Numbered from the stretch's first letter, positions 9,004-16,362 are shown. The stretch: 20,243 nt of DNA from an uncultured beta proteobacterium (GCA_902826155.1 CADEDU010000047.1:1-20243); one strand, 5' to 3'. Notes: generated by a model not told the origin, from the sequence alone. Numbers and translations are program-made.

Positions 9004-10065
9004 GTGAGACGAGTGATGATTGCCGCCAGCCTGTGCGGTGTGGCCGCGCTGACCTTCGCGAGCGGCGTTGCGCGCGCCGCGCCGTGCATGATCGTGACGC
9101 TCACCGGAACGCAGAGCGGACCGCCGGCCGTCAACGGGCTCGCGGGCGCCGGCACTCTGGTGCGATTCGGCGACGACGGTGACGGCTGCAGCGCGGTGAG
9201 GTTGCAGTTCGACGCAGGTCGCGGCACCACGATGCGTCTGTCGCAACTCGGCGTGTCGCCGGGGCAATTGAACGCCATCTTCTTCACGCACGTGCACTCC
9301 GATCATGCCGATGGCTTCGCCGATCTCGCCCAGCTGCGCTGGAACTTCAGCTCCGCCGGACCGAAACTCGATGTCGTGTGCTCGGACGATACGGCCTCGC
9401 CGCTCGGGTTCACGCTGAGCTGCCGCAAACTCGTTACGCACATCGGCGATGCGTATCTGCAGTCCGGCGAGATCGCGCAGCGGCGTGCCGAAGACAAGTC
9501 GCGCTTGCCCGGCGGTCCGTCCGATCTGTTGAACCTGAAGGCATTCGTGCCGAGCAACGACGCGCAGGTCGTGTGGACCCGGGGTGATGTGAAGGTGAGT
9601 GCAATACGCTCGACCCACATTGCCGGGCACGCTTCGTATCGCGTCGATACGCCAGCCGGAAGCGTGGTGATCGGTGGCGACGCCGGCAACGATGTGGTTG
9701 CGCCGCCGCGGGCAACATCCACCTCCGATCAGGTCGAGAAGCTTGCCAAGGGTGCCGACATCATCGTGCACTCGACCATGCATCCGGCGATGGGCCCCGA
9801 TCGCGACAGCGGCATGCCCGCCAACGTGTTCCACCGGCAAAGCCAGGTCGGCGATCTCGGCGCGATGGCCAAGCGAACTGGTGCGAAGTACCTGGTGCTG
9901 ACGCACCTGGCGCCGCCGCTAGGCGCCGTGCGACATGGGCCGTACAAAGTGCCCGGTGGCCCGTTTGCCGAAGCCGACTACCGCAAGGTCGCGCAGGAGA
10001 GCGGATACACCGGCAACGTCGTGGTGGGAACCGATCTTGCGAGCGTCCGGCTGCCGGCCAAGTGA
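9004..10065 (+). CDS. Exported MBL-fold metallo-hydrolase
   Basis: Encodes 353 residues from GTG 9004, chosen because GGGGAGA (8991-8997) lies 6 nt upstream and the start leaves a compact signal peptide (MRRVMIAASLCGVAALTF...ARA|AP). A TTG at 8953 in frame has no such support. The metallo-beta-lactamase signature HxHxDH is present as H96-V-H98-S-D100-H101 (codons 9289-9306). Later metal-ligand candidates are the His residues of STHIAGH, the Asp of IGGDAGND and the His of VLTHLAPP. The order resembles tRNase Z/arylsulfatase-type MBL proteins, but the signal peptide argues against a tRNA-processing role. Several Cys residues (in APCM, DGCSA, VCSDD and LSCRK) could form periplasmic disulfides. 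The substrate cannot be told from sequence. It lies 101 nt after the RTX gene on the same strand and converges with motA. Confidence 0.85.
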   Translation: MRRVMIAASLCGVAALTFASGVARAAPCMIVTLTGTQSGPPAVNGLAGAGTLVRFGDDGDGCSAVRLQFDAGRGTTMRLSQLGVSPGQLNAIFFTHVHSDHADGFADLAQLRWNFSSAGPKLDVVCSDDTASPLGFTLSCRKLVTHIGDAYLQSGEIAQRRAEDKSRLPGGPSDLLNLKAFVPSNDAQVVWTRGDVKVSAIRSTHIAGHASYRVDTPAGSVVIGGDAGNDVVAPPRATSTSDQVEKLAKGADIIVHSTMHPAMGPDRDSGMPANVFHRQSQVGDLGAMAKRTGAKYLVLTHLAPPLGAVRHGPYKVPGGPFAEADYRKVAQESGYTGNVVVGTDLASVRLPAK

Positions 10066-10122
10066 GCAAGCTTTCGTCGCGGCGATGCCTGTGAAGCCCT
10101 ACCCGAGATGCTGTACCCGCGT

Positions 10123-10983
10123 CTATTTCTTACCCTTCACATGTCCCTCGAGTTCGGCGAACGTGGGGCGCTCGGTGGAGTAGAGCACCTTGCGGCCGAA
10201 CTCCACCGCGATCTGTGGTGAGTAGCCCTGCAGGCTGGAGAGCAGCGTCGTCTTGATGCACTGAAGCTCCTTGGTGCCTTCGTCGAGCTTCTGCTCGAGC
10301 AGCCCGGCGAGTGGTTCGACGAAGCAGTACGCCAGCAGAATCCCCAGGAAAGTTCCGACCAGCGCCGAGCCGATCATGCCGCCCAGCACCGCCGGCGGCT
10401 GGCCGACCGAGCCCATCGTGTTCACCACGCCGAGCACCGCGGCAACGATCCCGAACGCCGGCAGACCGCCGGCCAGTCGGTTGATCGCCGCCGCCGGCTG
10501 ATGGCCCTCGTGATGGTGCGTGTCGATCTCGTTGTCCATCAGCGATTCGATCTCATGCGGATTGAGGTTGCCGGTCACCATCACGCGCAGATAGTCGGTG
10601 ATGAACTCGACCACGTGATGGTCGTTGCCGATCGACGGGTACTTCTGGAAGATCGGTGAGCTCTCGGGCTTTTCCACGTCGCCCTCGATCGCCATCAGCC
10701 CTTCCTTGCGGATCTTCTGCAGGATGTCGTAGAGCAGCGCCATGAGTTCCATGTAGCGCGCCTTGGTGTACTTCGAGCCCTTGAGCAGCGTCGGGATCGA
10801 CCGCAGCGTGGCCTTCAGCACTTTGGGTTGATTGCAGACGATGAACGCGCCAATCGCGCCGCCGCCGATAGCCATCATCTCGGTGGGCATGGCGTGCAGG
10901 ATGACGCCCATGTTGCCGCCGTGAATGATGTACGCGCCGAAGATGCAAACCAGCGCGACCACGTAGCCGACGATGACGGTCAT
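10123..10983 (-). CDS. motA: Flagellar motor stator protein MotA
   Basis: Encodes 286 residues, near the usual length of proton-type MotA. It starts MTVIVGYVVALVCIFGAY and has four membrane segments: two near the N-terminus and two around residues 174-220. Residues matching those important in E. coli MotA are visible: R92 and E100 in the cytoplasmic loop (E. coli R90 and E98), P175 in LPAFGIVAA and P224 in FVEPLAG. The C-terminal IAVEFGRK..YS.ERP.F.ELE block is typical. MotA forms the ion channel with MotB and pushes on the rotor. The Shine-Dalgarno sequence is weak, but the start is fixed by family alignment. No motB follows: the next gene downstream is convergent. A sigma-28 promoter lies 40 nt upstream. 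Confidence 0.96.
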   Translation of the reverse strand: MTVIVGYVVALVCIFGAYIIHGGNMGVILHAMPTEMMAIGGGAIGAFIVCNQPKVLKATLRSIPTLLKGSKYTKARYMELMALLYDILQKIRKEGLMAIEGDVEKPESSPIFQKYPSIGNDHHVVEFITDYLRVMVTGNLNPHEIESLMDNEIDTHHHEGHQPAAAINRLAGGLPAFGIVAAVLGVVNTMGSVGQPPAVLGGMIGSALVGTFLGILLAYCFVEPLAGLLEQKLDEGTKELQCIKTTLLSSLQGYSPQIAVEFGRKVLYSTERPTFAELEGHVKGKK

Positions 10984-11022
10984 TGCCGAGGACTCAGTCA
11001 GAGAAGAGTGTGTTCCTGATGA

Positions 11023-11049
11023 ATATCGGCATTGCGGAACAACGCTTTA
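11023..11049 (-). promoter_or_regulatory. Sigma-28 (FliA) promoter of motA
   Basis: On the minus strand TAAA (11049-11046), a 15-nt spacer and GCCGATAT (11030-11023) match the flagellar consensus TAAA-N15-GCCGATAA at all but the last base. Transcription would start near 11016, giving a leader of about 33 nt before the motA ATG at 10983. This places motA in the late flagellar class. Confidence 0.85.
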
Positions 11050-11138
11050 GCGTATTCGGACGGCGAGGCGCAGAACGCCACATGCATTGCGTGTCATCGA
11101 GGCGGCGAGCCGCACGAACGCTGAGCGCGTGCACAACG

Positions 11139-11167
11139 GCACGACGGATACGCCCGGGGCGTCGTGC
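11139..11167 (-). terminator. Possible terminator-like hairpin after the diguanylate cyclase
   Basis: GCACGAC (11139-11145) and GTCGTGC (11161-11167) form a perfect 7-bp inverted repeat, with a small GC-rich inner stem in the 15-nt loop. It lies 36 nt past the cyclase stop codon. No T-run follows, so read-through into motA is possible. Confidence 0.25.
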
Positions 11168-11202
11168 GACGATGCGATCTGCGGTCGCTTCTACCCGTCT
11201 GA

Positions 11203-12225
11203 CTAGTACAACGTCACCCGGTTGCGTCCGCCGGACTTCGCGGCATACAAGCCCTTGTCGGCGCGACCGATGAATTCGGTGAGATCCTCGCGCGGGCGAT
11301 ACTGCGTGACGCCGATCGACACGGTGATCTGGCTCACGTATTCATCCTTGTCCAGCCGCTTCACTCGCGCCTTCTCGATCAACGCGCGAATCTGTTCGGC
11401 CACCACGTGCGCGCCCTTGGCACCGGTCTCGGGCAGCAGCACGGCGAACTCTTCACCGCCGTAGCGCGCCGCCAGGTCGCGACCCTTGATGCTGCTCCTG
11501 AGCGCCTGCGCCACCGTGCGGATCACCTTGTCGCCGAACACGTGGCCGTAGGTGTCGTTGATCTTCTTGAAGTGATCGATGTCTATCATCATCAGGCACA
11601 GATCGCTGTTCTCCACCAGCGCCGCTTCGGTCATGTCGACGATCAGTTTGTCGAAGCCCTTGCGGTTGGTCACGCCGGTAAGCGCATCGGTGGCCGCCTC
11701 CTCCTTGGCGCGGGTGAGCTGCGCACGCAGCTCCTCCACTTCCGCGCGGCTTTCGTCGAGCACCGTCTGCAGCTTCACCATCGATACCTGGGTCTCGGTG
11801 GTCAGATTCACCACCCGGGCGATGCGCTCCAGCAGCTGGTCGGAGTTCATGCCGCCTTGCTGCAGCTCGGTGCCCCACGCCTCGAGGCTGGTGCCGTAGG
11901 CGGCCGCCTTGCCGCTCGACTCGGCCGTGGTCTCGGCGACCTCCTGCAGCACACGCTCCAGGCCGCTCTTGATGCGCTCGGCGGTCGATTCGTCGATGCC
12001 CAGCACATGCTTGCGATACAAATCGATCGTCACCGCTTCGCTCAACTGGGTGCCGTTGGCGGTGAGCTGTGCGATCTCCGCGTTGAGCGAGGCATTGCGG
12101 CCCGAGACGAACTCGTACCACACCGCGTAGCTGAGCGGATGGCGTGGAGTGGATTGCTTGGCCATCAGCGGAATGGCCAGACGCAGATACTCGGAGCTGC
12201 GTTCGATGGAGTCGGGATACTGCAT
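11203..12225 (-). CDS. Diguanylate cyclase (GGDEF domain), soluble
   Basis: Encodes 340 residues with no signal peptide or membrane helix, so probably cytosolic. The N-terminal ~165 residues are helical and include the segment EYLRLAIPLMAK...YAVWYEFVSGRN, known from a family of proteobacterial diguanylate cyclases. A coiled coil (about 145-178) leads into the GGDEF domain, which opens DALTGVTNRKGF. The metal/substrate motif DIDHFKKINDTYGH begins at 215, and the active site GGEEF is at 256-260. It should make cyclic di-GMP from two GTP. The inhibitory site, normally RxxD five residues before the active loop, reads KGRD (247-250), so product inhibition may be weak. GGAG (12238-12235) lies 9 nt before the ATG. 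It sits where mshE would be expected behind the MSHA genes and may supply c-di-GMP for that pilus (inference). Confidence 0.93.
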   Translation of the reverse strand: MQYPDSIERSSEYLRLAIPLMAKQSTPRHPLSYAVWYEFVSGRNASLNAEIAQLTANGTQLSEAVTIDLYRKHVLGIDESTAERIKSGLERVLQEVAETTAESSGKAAAYGTSLEAWGTELQQGGMNSDQLLERIARVVNLTTETQVSMVKLQTVLDESRAEVEELRAQLTRAKEEAATDALTGVTNRKGFDKLIVDMTEAALVENSDLCLMMIDIDHFKKINDTYGHVFGDKVIRTVAQALRSSIKGRDLAARYGGEEFAVLLPETGAKGAHVVAEQIRALIEKARVKRLDKDEYVSQITVSIGVTQYRPREDLTEFIGRADKGLYAAKSGGRNRVTLY

Positions 12226-12267
12226 GGGAAAGGTCTCCGGACGAGCTGTTCTTGAAATCTAGGATTC

Positions 12268-12294
12268 GTCGCTTCGTGCGCCCGCGCACGCGAC
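12268..12294 (-). promoter_or_regulatory. Hairpin in the leader of the diguanylate cyclase
   Basis: GTGCGC (12276-12281) and GCGCAC (12284-12289) pair across 2 nt, extended by GTCGC (12268-12272) with GCGAC (12290-12294) across a 3-nt bulge. It is a strong, compact GC stem 42 nt before the cyclase ATG and upstream of its Shine-Dalgarno sequence. Function unknown. Confidence 0.35.
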
Positions 12295-12312
12295 GGCAGG
12301 CACGCGCAGGTG

Positions 12313-12415
12313 TCGGTGCGACGCTCGTAAAGTTGTCATCGGCAGATCGGGCGATTCCTTCAAGCGCACCGATGAGCGGCTTCGGTGCGGGCGTGACAAT
12401 GCGCGCATCACGCCC
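12313..12415 (-). repeat. Cluster of 8-bp inverted repeats between mshN and the diguanylate cyclase
   Basis: Two perfect 8-bp stems abut: CGCACCGA (12365-12372) with TCGGTGCG (12382-12389), 9-nt loop; and GGGCGTGA (12389-12396) with TCACGCCC (12408-12415), 11-nt loop. A second TCGGTGCG lies at 12313-12320 and could pair with the same CGCACCGA instead. The cluster could be operator sites flanking the sigma-28-like promoter, or an RNA that folds two ways in a transcript reading through from mshN. No T-run follows. Confidence 0.45.
12336..12362 (-). promoter_or_regulatory. Sigma-28-like promoter of the diguanylate cyclase
   Basis: On the minus strand TGAA (12362-12359), a 15-nt spacer and GCCGATGA (12343-12336) differ from TAAA-N15-GCCGATAA at one base in each element. 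The critical GCCGAT core is intact. Transcription would begin near 12329, giving a leader of about 100 nt. Its credibility rises because motA next door has a stronger copy of the same promoter. Confidence 0.5.
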
Positions 12416-12503
12416 GACGGCTGCGCCAGCCCGGTGATGGCGGGGATAGTTGGCCGATTCATGAGCGAGTTGGGGAAGGTATCCACGAGGATCGTCAACA
12501 GCT

Positions 12504-13664
12504 TTACGGCGTGCCACGCAGCTTGCGCTCGACCAGATCGGCCAGCTCTGCGGTGAGCGCGCCGCTGGCACGCGCCTGACGGAACGCATGCATCGCTTCG
12601 GCGTCGCGTTCGTTGGCTTCGTGGGAAAGAGCCAGCCCCACCCACCATGCACCAACCCCCGGCGCTTGCCGCAGCGCGGCCAGATATTCGTCGGCGGCTT
12701 CGGCGTGTCGCCCGGCGCGGCGCAGCAGTGCCGCGTGGAAGGCGCGGTATTGCGCGTTGGCGGCGCCCGCGGCGCGATGCTTCGTCAGCAGCTCCAGCGC
12801 ACTCGACTGATCGCCGCGCTCGAGTTGCAATCGCGCCAGCACGATCGCGAAGTTGCTGTTGCCCGCATCGCGCGCCAATCCCTCGGTGAGCGTCGCCTGC
12901 GCTTCGTCGAGCGCGCGCGCCTCGATGAGCAGCGCGGCGAGCGTTTGCCGGGCGGCGGCGTGGTCCGGGTTGGCCGCCAGCGCCGCATTCAACGCGATCT
13001 TCGCATCGGTGATGCGTCCCTTCTCGATCAACCCGGCAGCACGTCGAAACGCAGCATCGGCGGACTCCGTGCCTTGATCGAGCATGCGCTTCTCGATGCG
13101 CGTCGGCTCGTTCGTCGTCAACGATGCCGCGGGCTTCGCTGTGGCGACGACGGTTGCGCGGTGTTCGACAGGCGGCGCACTCGGCACGGGCCGCGATTCG
13201 GTTGCAGGCTTCACTGCGTTGGTTGCACCGCCAAGCCGGGGCGATACTGGCGTACTCGCCGCGGCGACATTTGGTGCTGCTGCAACGGGCGTCGCTGTCG
13301 ATTCGGTTGATAACGCCGAGCGAATGCCGGAGCTCGCGGCTGCGTGCATCGGGCCCGGGCCGTCTGCGTGGGCTTTGGACCGCACCGACGTCCCCACGGC
13401 GGCAGGCTGCAGAGCATTCGAGTGCGCGGTCGATGCCGAGGTCATGGCAATAGCCGGAGCAGCAGTCGGCGTGATCGCCCCACCCGGCGCGCGCGTGACC
13501 GCGATCGCCGCAGCGCACACGATTGCAACCCCGACACCGATCAGCCAAAGGTTTCGCCGACGCGCGATGTTGCTGCGTATCGATACCGCAGGCTCGACCT
13601 GCAACACGTCCGGCGTCGCTTGGCGTGCATCGAGGTCGCGCAGCATCTGATTGACGACGCTCAT
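12504..13664 (-). CDS. mshN: MSHA biogenesis protein MshN (TPR protein)
   Basis: Encodes 386 residues. The start is the ATG at 13664, giving MSVVNQMLRDLD, the usual MshN opening. GGAGG lies 9 nt before it. An ATG three codons earlier (13673) abuts that same GGAGG with no spacing and is unlikely. A short cytoplasmic tail precedes one membrane helix (about 39-57). A long Ala/Pro/Thr/Ser-rich linker (about 60-200) follows. The C-terminal ~180 residues hold tetratricopeptide-type helices (ADAAFRRAAGLIEKG, AALAANPDHAAAR, AADEYLAALRQAP). Such repeats usually mediate protein contacts; here probably in the periplasm for pilus assembly. The ATG overlaps the mshM stop (ATGA, 13661-13664). It is the last msh gene in the window. 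Confidence 0.85.
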   Translation of the reverse strand: MSVVNQMLRDLDARQATPDVLQVEPAVSIRSNIARRRNLWLIGVGVAIVCAAAIAVTRAPGGAITPTAAPAIAMTSASTAHSNALQPAAVGTSVRSKAHADGPGPMHAAASSGIRSALSTESTATPVAAAPNVAAASTPVSPRLGGATNAVKPATESRPVPSAPPVEHRATVVATAKPAASLTTNEPTRIEKRMLDQGTESADAAFRRAAGLIEKGRITDAKIALNAALAANPDHAAARQTLAALLIEARALDEAQATLTEGLARDAGNSNFAIVLARLQLERGDQSSALELLTKHRAAGAANAQYRAFHAALLRRAGRHAEAADEYLAALRQAPGVGAWWVGLALSHEANERDAEAMHAFRQARASGALTAELADLVERKLRGTP

Positions 13665-14572
13665 CGCAGCCATCCTCCGATCGAGGATCCGCCAAACACC
13701 GAGCCGATGACGCCGAGCGCCAGGCTTGTCAGGCCAAGCCAGGCCATGCCCAGTCGGCGCGCGGATGGAGTGTCTCGTGCCGCCGCGCGCGCTTCGCGCC
13801 AGCCGGCTGCTACCTTGCCGCGGCCATAAGCGAGCATCAGCGTCTTGTTGGCGATGATGTTGACGACGCGCGGGATCCCACCGCTCGCACGGTAGATCGC
13901 ATGCGTAGCAGGACGGGTGAACATCCGGCCGCCCTTGTGGCCCGCCACCAGCAGGCGATGCGCCAGATAGAGCTCAGTCTCCGACCGCGTAAGCGGTGAG
14001 AGCCGGTGTTCGAAGGTGATGCGGCTCCTCAGTTGCCGGATGCGCGGCAGGGCCAGTTTGCGATCGAGCTCGGGCTGACCGAACAGCACCACCTGGAGCA
14101 GTTTGCGCTTTTCCGTTTCGAGATTCGACAGCAGCCGCAGCGTTTCCATCGATGTGAGCGGCATCGCCTGCGCCTCGTCGATGCACACGATCGCCCGTTC
14201 ACCGCGTTCGGCGATCTCGATCAGACGCGCTTCGATCTTGGTCATCAGCCGGTACTGATCCGGAATGCCGCGTCCGAGCTTGCAGCCCAGTTCGTTCGCC
14301 AGTGCCGCAAGCAGCATGTGCGGATCGAGCCGCGGATTCGGGATGTACGCGGCCTTCCAGTGGCTGGGCATGGTCGCGAGAAACTTGCGGCAGAGCAGCG
14401 TCTTGCCGGTGCCGACCTCGCCGGTGATTTTGATGAACCCTTCGCCGTGCGTCGCCGCGAAGCGCAGCGTGTTGAGCGCCGAGCGGATGCTTTCGCACGC
14501 GCAGAAGAAGCTCGTGTCCGGCGTGATGCCGAACGGCGCCTCGCGCACGCCGAAATGCTGCAGGTACATCAT
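13661..14572 (-). CDS. mshM: MSHA biogenesis AAA+ ATPase MshM (ExeA/GspA-like)
   Basis: Encodes 303 residues beginning MMYLQHFGVREAPFGITPDT, the typical ExeA/MshM opening. Walker A is GEVGTGKT (51-58), Walker B is AIVCIDEA (127-134), and a sensor-like FGQPELDRKL follows at 164-173. RITFEHRLSPLT...SGGIPRVVN is the conserved C-terminal part of the AAA_22 family. A single hydrophobic segment (about 275-295) near the end suggests membrane anchoring with almost nothing after it, unlike GspA/ExeA, which carries a large periplasmic domain there. The ATG at 14572 overlaps the mshL stop as ATGA, with GAGG 6 nt upstream; a second ATG at 14569 is also possible. The probable role is energy-driven help for secretin or pilus assembly. 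Confidence 0.92.
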   Translation of the reverse strand: MMYLQHFGVREAPFGITPDTSFFCACESIRSALNTLRFAATHGEGFIKITGEVGTGKTLLCRKFLATMPSHWKAAYIPNPRLDPHMLLAALANELGCKLGRGIPDQYRLMTKIEARLIEIAERGERAIVCIDEAQAMPLTSMETLRLLSNLETEKRKLLQVVLFGQPELDRKLALPRIRQLRSRITFEHRLSPLTRSETELYLAHRLLVAGHKGGRMFTRPATHAIYRASGGIPRVVNIIANKTLMLAYGRGKVAAGWREARAAARDTPSARRLGMAWLGLTSLALGVIGSVFGGSSIGGWLR

Positions 14573-16362
14573 CGTGTTCCTCGGGGATCGTCCGCGCCGC
14601 GCATCGAGGCGGGTACGCCGGGCACTGACGCCGGCACGTTGCCGAACTCCACGACGCGATCGCGCATCCGCGCCAGTTCGGCCGGATCGGTCTCGCCTTG
14701 CACGATGGTGGGCTTGATCAGGATCACCAGCTCTTTCTTGTTCGACACCCGGGCGCGGCTGCCGAGCGCCTGCCCCAGCACCGGCACGTCCTGCACGCCC
14801 GGCAGCCCGGAGCGCCGATCGGTGACGTCCACGCTCATGAGTCCGCCGATCGCGACGATGTTGCCGTCGCCCACCTTCACGATCGAATCGGTTTCGCTCA
14901 CCGTGCTGCGGGCGAGCGGCAGCGAGATGTTGCCGCCGAACAGAGAGCCCAGATTGATGCGCCGGTCGTCCTGCACCACCGAACTGACCGACGGGTGGAT
15001 ATGCAGGATCACGTTCGAAGCTTCGTCGATCTGCGGGGTGACATCGAGCGCGACGCCGGAGAAGAATGGCTGCAACGTGAGCGTCGGGAAGCTGGTGGTG
15101 GCACCGCCGATCGTGCTCGTGGTGGTCGTGCCGCTTTGTACGTTGGTGACGAAGAACTCGTCGGTGCCGACCTTGAGCACCGCCTTCTGGTTGTTGAGCG
15201 TGGCGATACGCGGGCTGGACAGCACCTGCACGCTGCCCTGGCCTTCGAGGAACTGCAGCAGTGAGGCGAAGTTGCGCGTCTGCAGCGCCAGACCGAACAG
15301 CGAGCCGCCGCCTACACCGGGAATCAGCGAGGCGCCGCTCAGACCCGATTCGATCGAGCGATTGAGCGGATCGGCGGTGAGCGTGCCATCGGTGAGCGTG
15401 CTGGCACTGCGCAACGTCGTGCTTGGATTGAGTACGCCAAATTGCAACCGGCCGGTCGGGAATGCCGCCCAGTTCACGCCGGATTGAAACGCCTCCGACA
15501 GCGTGACCTCGATGATCTTCGCCTCGAGCATGACCTGCCGTTCCACCGAGAGCTTGATTGCGCGCAGGTACGAATCGACGTTGCGGATGTCGCCTGGCAT
15601 ACCGCGCACCACGATCACGCCGGCCTGCGCATTGACGACCACGCTGCGCCCGCCTTCGGCGCCGACGATCAGCTTGAGCGTGTCGTCGAGGTCCTTCCAG
15701 AAATCGCTGCGCGTCGAGGTGAGGATGCGGCTCGAGTCGGTGACGCGCGCCGCTGCACCGGGTTGACCCGCGACATTCGGTTGGGCACCTGGAACCGCGC
15801 CAGGGGCGGCAGGTGCGCCCGGAGCCGCGCCACCGGCGGTGTCTGCCACCGAGCCGGAAATCACCCGCACTTCGCTACGGCCTACGCGCTGGCCGACGAG
15901 ATAGTTCACGCGGAACACGCGCGTCTGCATCGCCGCGCCGTGCACGAAGATGCGCGTGCCTTCGACCCGGTATTCGTAGCCGTACAACTCGCGCAGGCTG
16001 TCCAGCGCCTCGCGCACCGTCACGTCCTTCAGATTCACCGAGATCGTGCCGTTGACTTCCGGATGCACGAGCATGCTGTAGCGCGTGCCTGATACGATCG
16101 CCAGGAACACCTGCTGCGCCGGCGCGTTGTTGATCGACAGGTCGAAGCGCGGCTCGAGCGCGCGGCCATCGACTTTGGGCAGTTCCAGTCGCAGCGGCGG
16201 AATCAGCGCCTGTTCGATTTCCTGCGGCCGTGCGGGCTTGCGCTTCGCATTGGCGTTGGCGTTCATCTCGTCGACGATGGCCTTGTCCAGCGTGGATGGA
16301 CGCGGTGGCACCGAGCATGCGCCCAGCGCGCACAACAACAGCAGCACGATCGATCGGATCAT
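14569..16362 (-). CDS. mshL: MSHA outer-membrane secretin MshL
   Basis: Encodes 597 residues. It has a lipoprotein signal with lipobox LGAC (Cys16), so it is probably anchored to the outer membrane. An STN-like domain follows (about 75-140), including YSMLVHPEVNGTISVNLKDV, then N-domain sequence to about 270. A Pro/Ala/Gly linker lies at 177-205. The secretin core occupies roughly 275-555, with VLSSPRIATLNNQKA at 380-394 and the signature VPVLGQALGSR at 526-536 followed by ELVILIKPTIV. It forms the gated channel through which the pilus crosses the outer membrane. The start overlaps the mshK stop (ATGA), with GGGGA 7 nt upstream. Confidence 0.96.
   Translation of the reverse strand: MIRSIVLLLLCALGACSVPPRPSTLDKAIVDEMNANANAKRKPARPQEIEQALIPPLRLELPKVDGRALEPRFDLSINNAPAQQVFLAIVSGTRYSMLVHPEVNGTISVNLKDVTVREALDSLRELYGYEYRVEGTRIFVHGAAMQTRVFRVNYLVGQRVGRSEVRVISGSVADTAGGAAPGAPAAPGAVPGAQPNVAGQPGAAARVTDSSRILTSTRSDFWKDLDDTLKLIVGAEGGRSVVVNAQAGVIVVRGMPGDIRNVDSYLRAIKLSVERQVMLEAKIIEVTLSEAFQSGVNWAAFPTGRLQFGVLNPSTTLRSASTLTDGTLTADPLNRSIESGLSGASLIPGVGGGSLFGLALQTRNFASLLQFLEGQGSVQVLSSPRIATLNNQKAVLKVGTDEFFVTNVQSGTTTTSTIGGATTSFPTLTLQPFFSGVALDVTPQIDEASNVILHIHPSVSSVVQDDRRINLGSLFGGNISLPLARSTVSETDSIVKVGDGNIVAIGGLMSVDVTDRRSGLPGVQDVPVLGQALGSRARVSNKKELVILIKPTIVQGETDPAELARMRDRVVEFGNVPASVPGVPASMRGADDPRGTR

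Noticed and set aside
11407..12255. 282-residue plus-strand frame opposite the diguanylate cyclase
   Set aside because: Leu/Gly/His-rich shadow of a well-supported GGDEF gene.
12226..12503. c-di-GMP riboswitch upstream of the cyclase
   Set aside because: No GEMM-type conserved core (such as the GCAAA-containing segment) is visible; only inverted repeats are.
13665..13673. Start of mshN at the first ATG (MAAMSVV)
   Set aside because: The GGAGG directly touches this ATG; the ATG at 13664 has 9-nt spacing, the family-typical MSVVNQ opening and the ATGA overlap seen at all other junctions.
12259..13695. 478-residue minus-strand frame overlapping mshN in another frame
   Set aside because: Arg-rich low-complexity sequence; the mshN frame carries the conserved start, membrane helix and TPR helices.
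14006..15487. 493-residue open frame on the plus strand opposite mshM and mshL
   Set aside because: It overlaps two clear conserved genes, has biased His/Arg/Ala/Pro composition and no recognisable domain. It is a GC-driven shadow.
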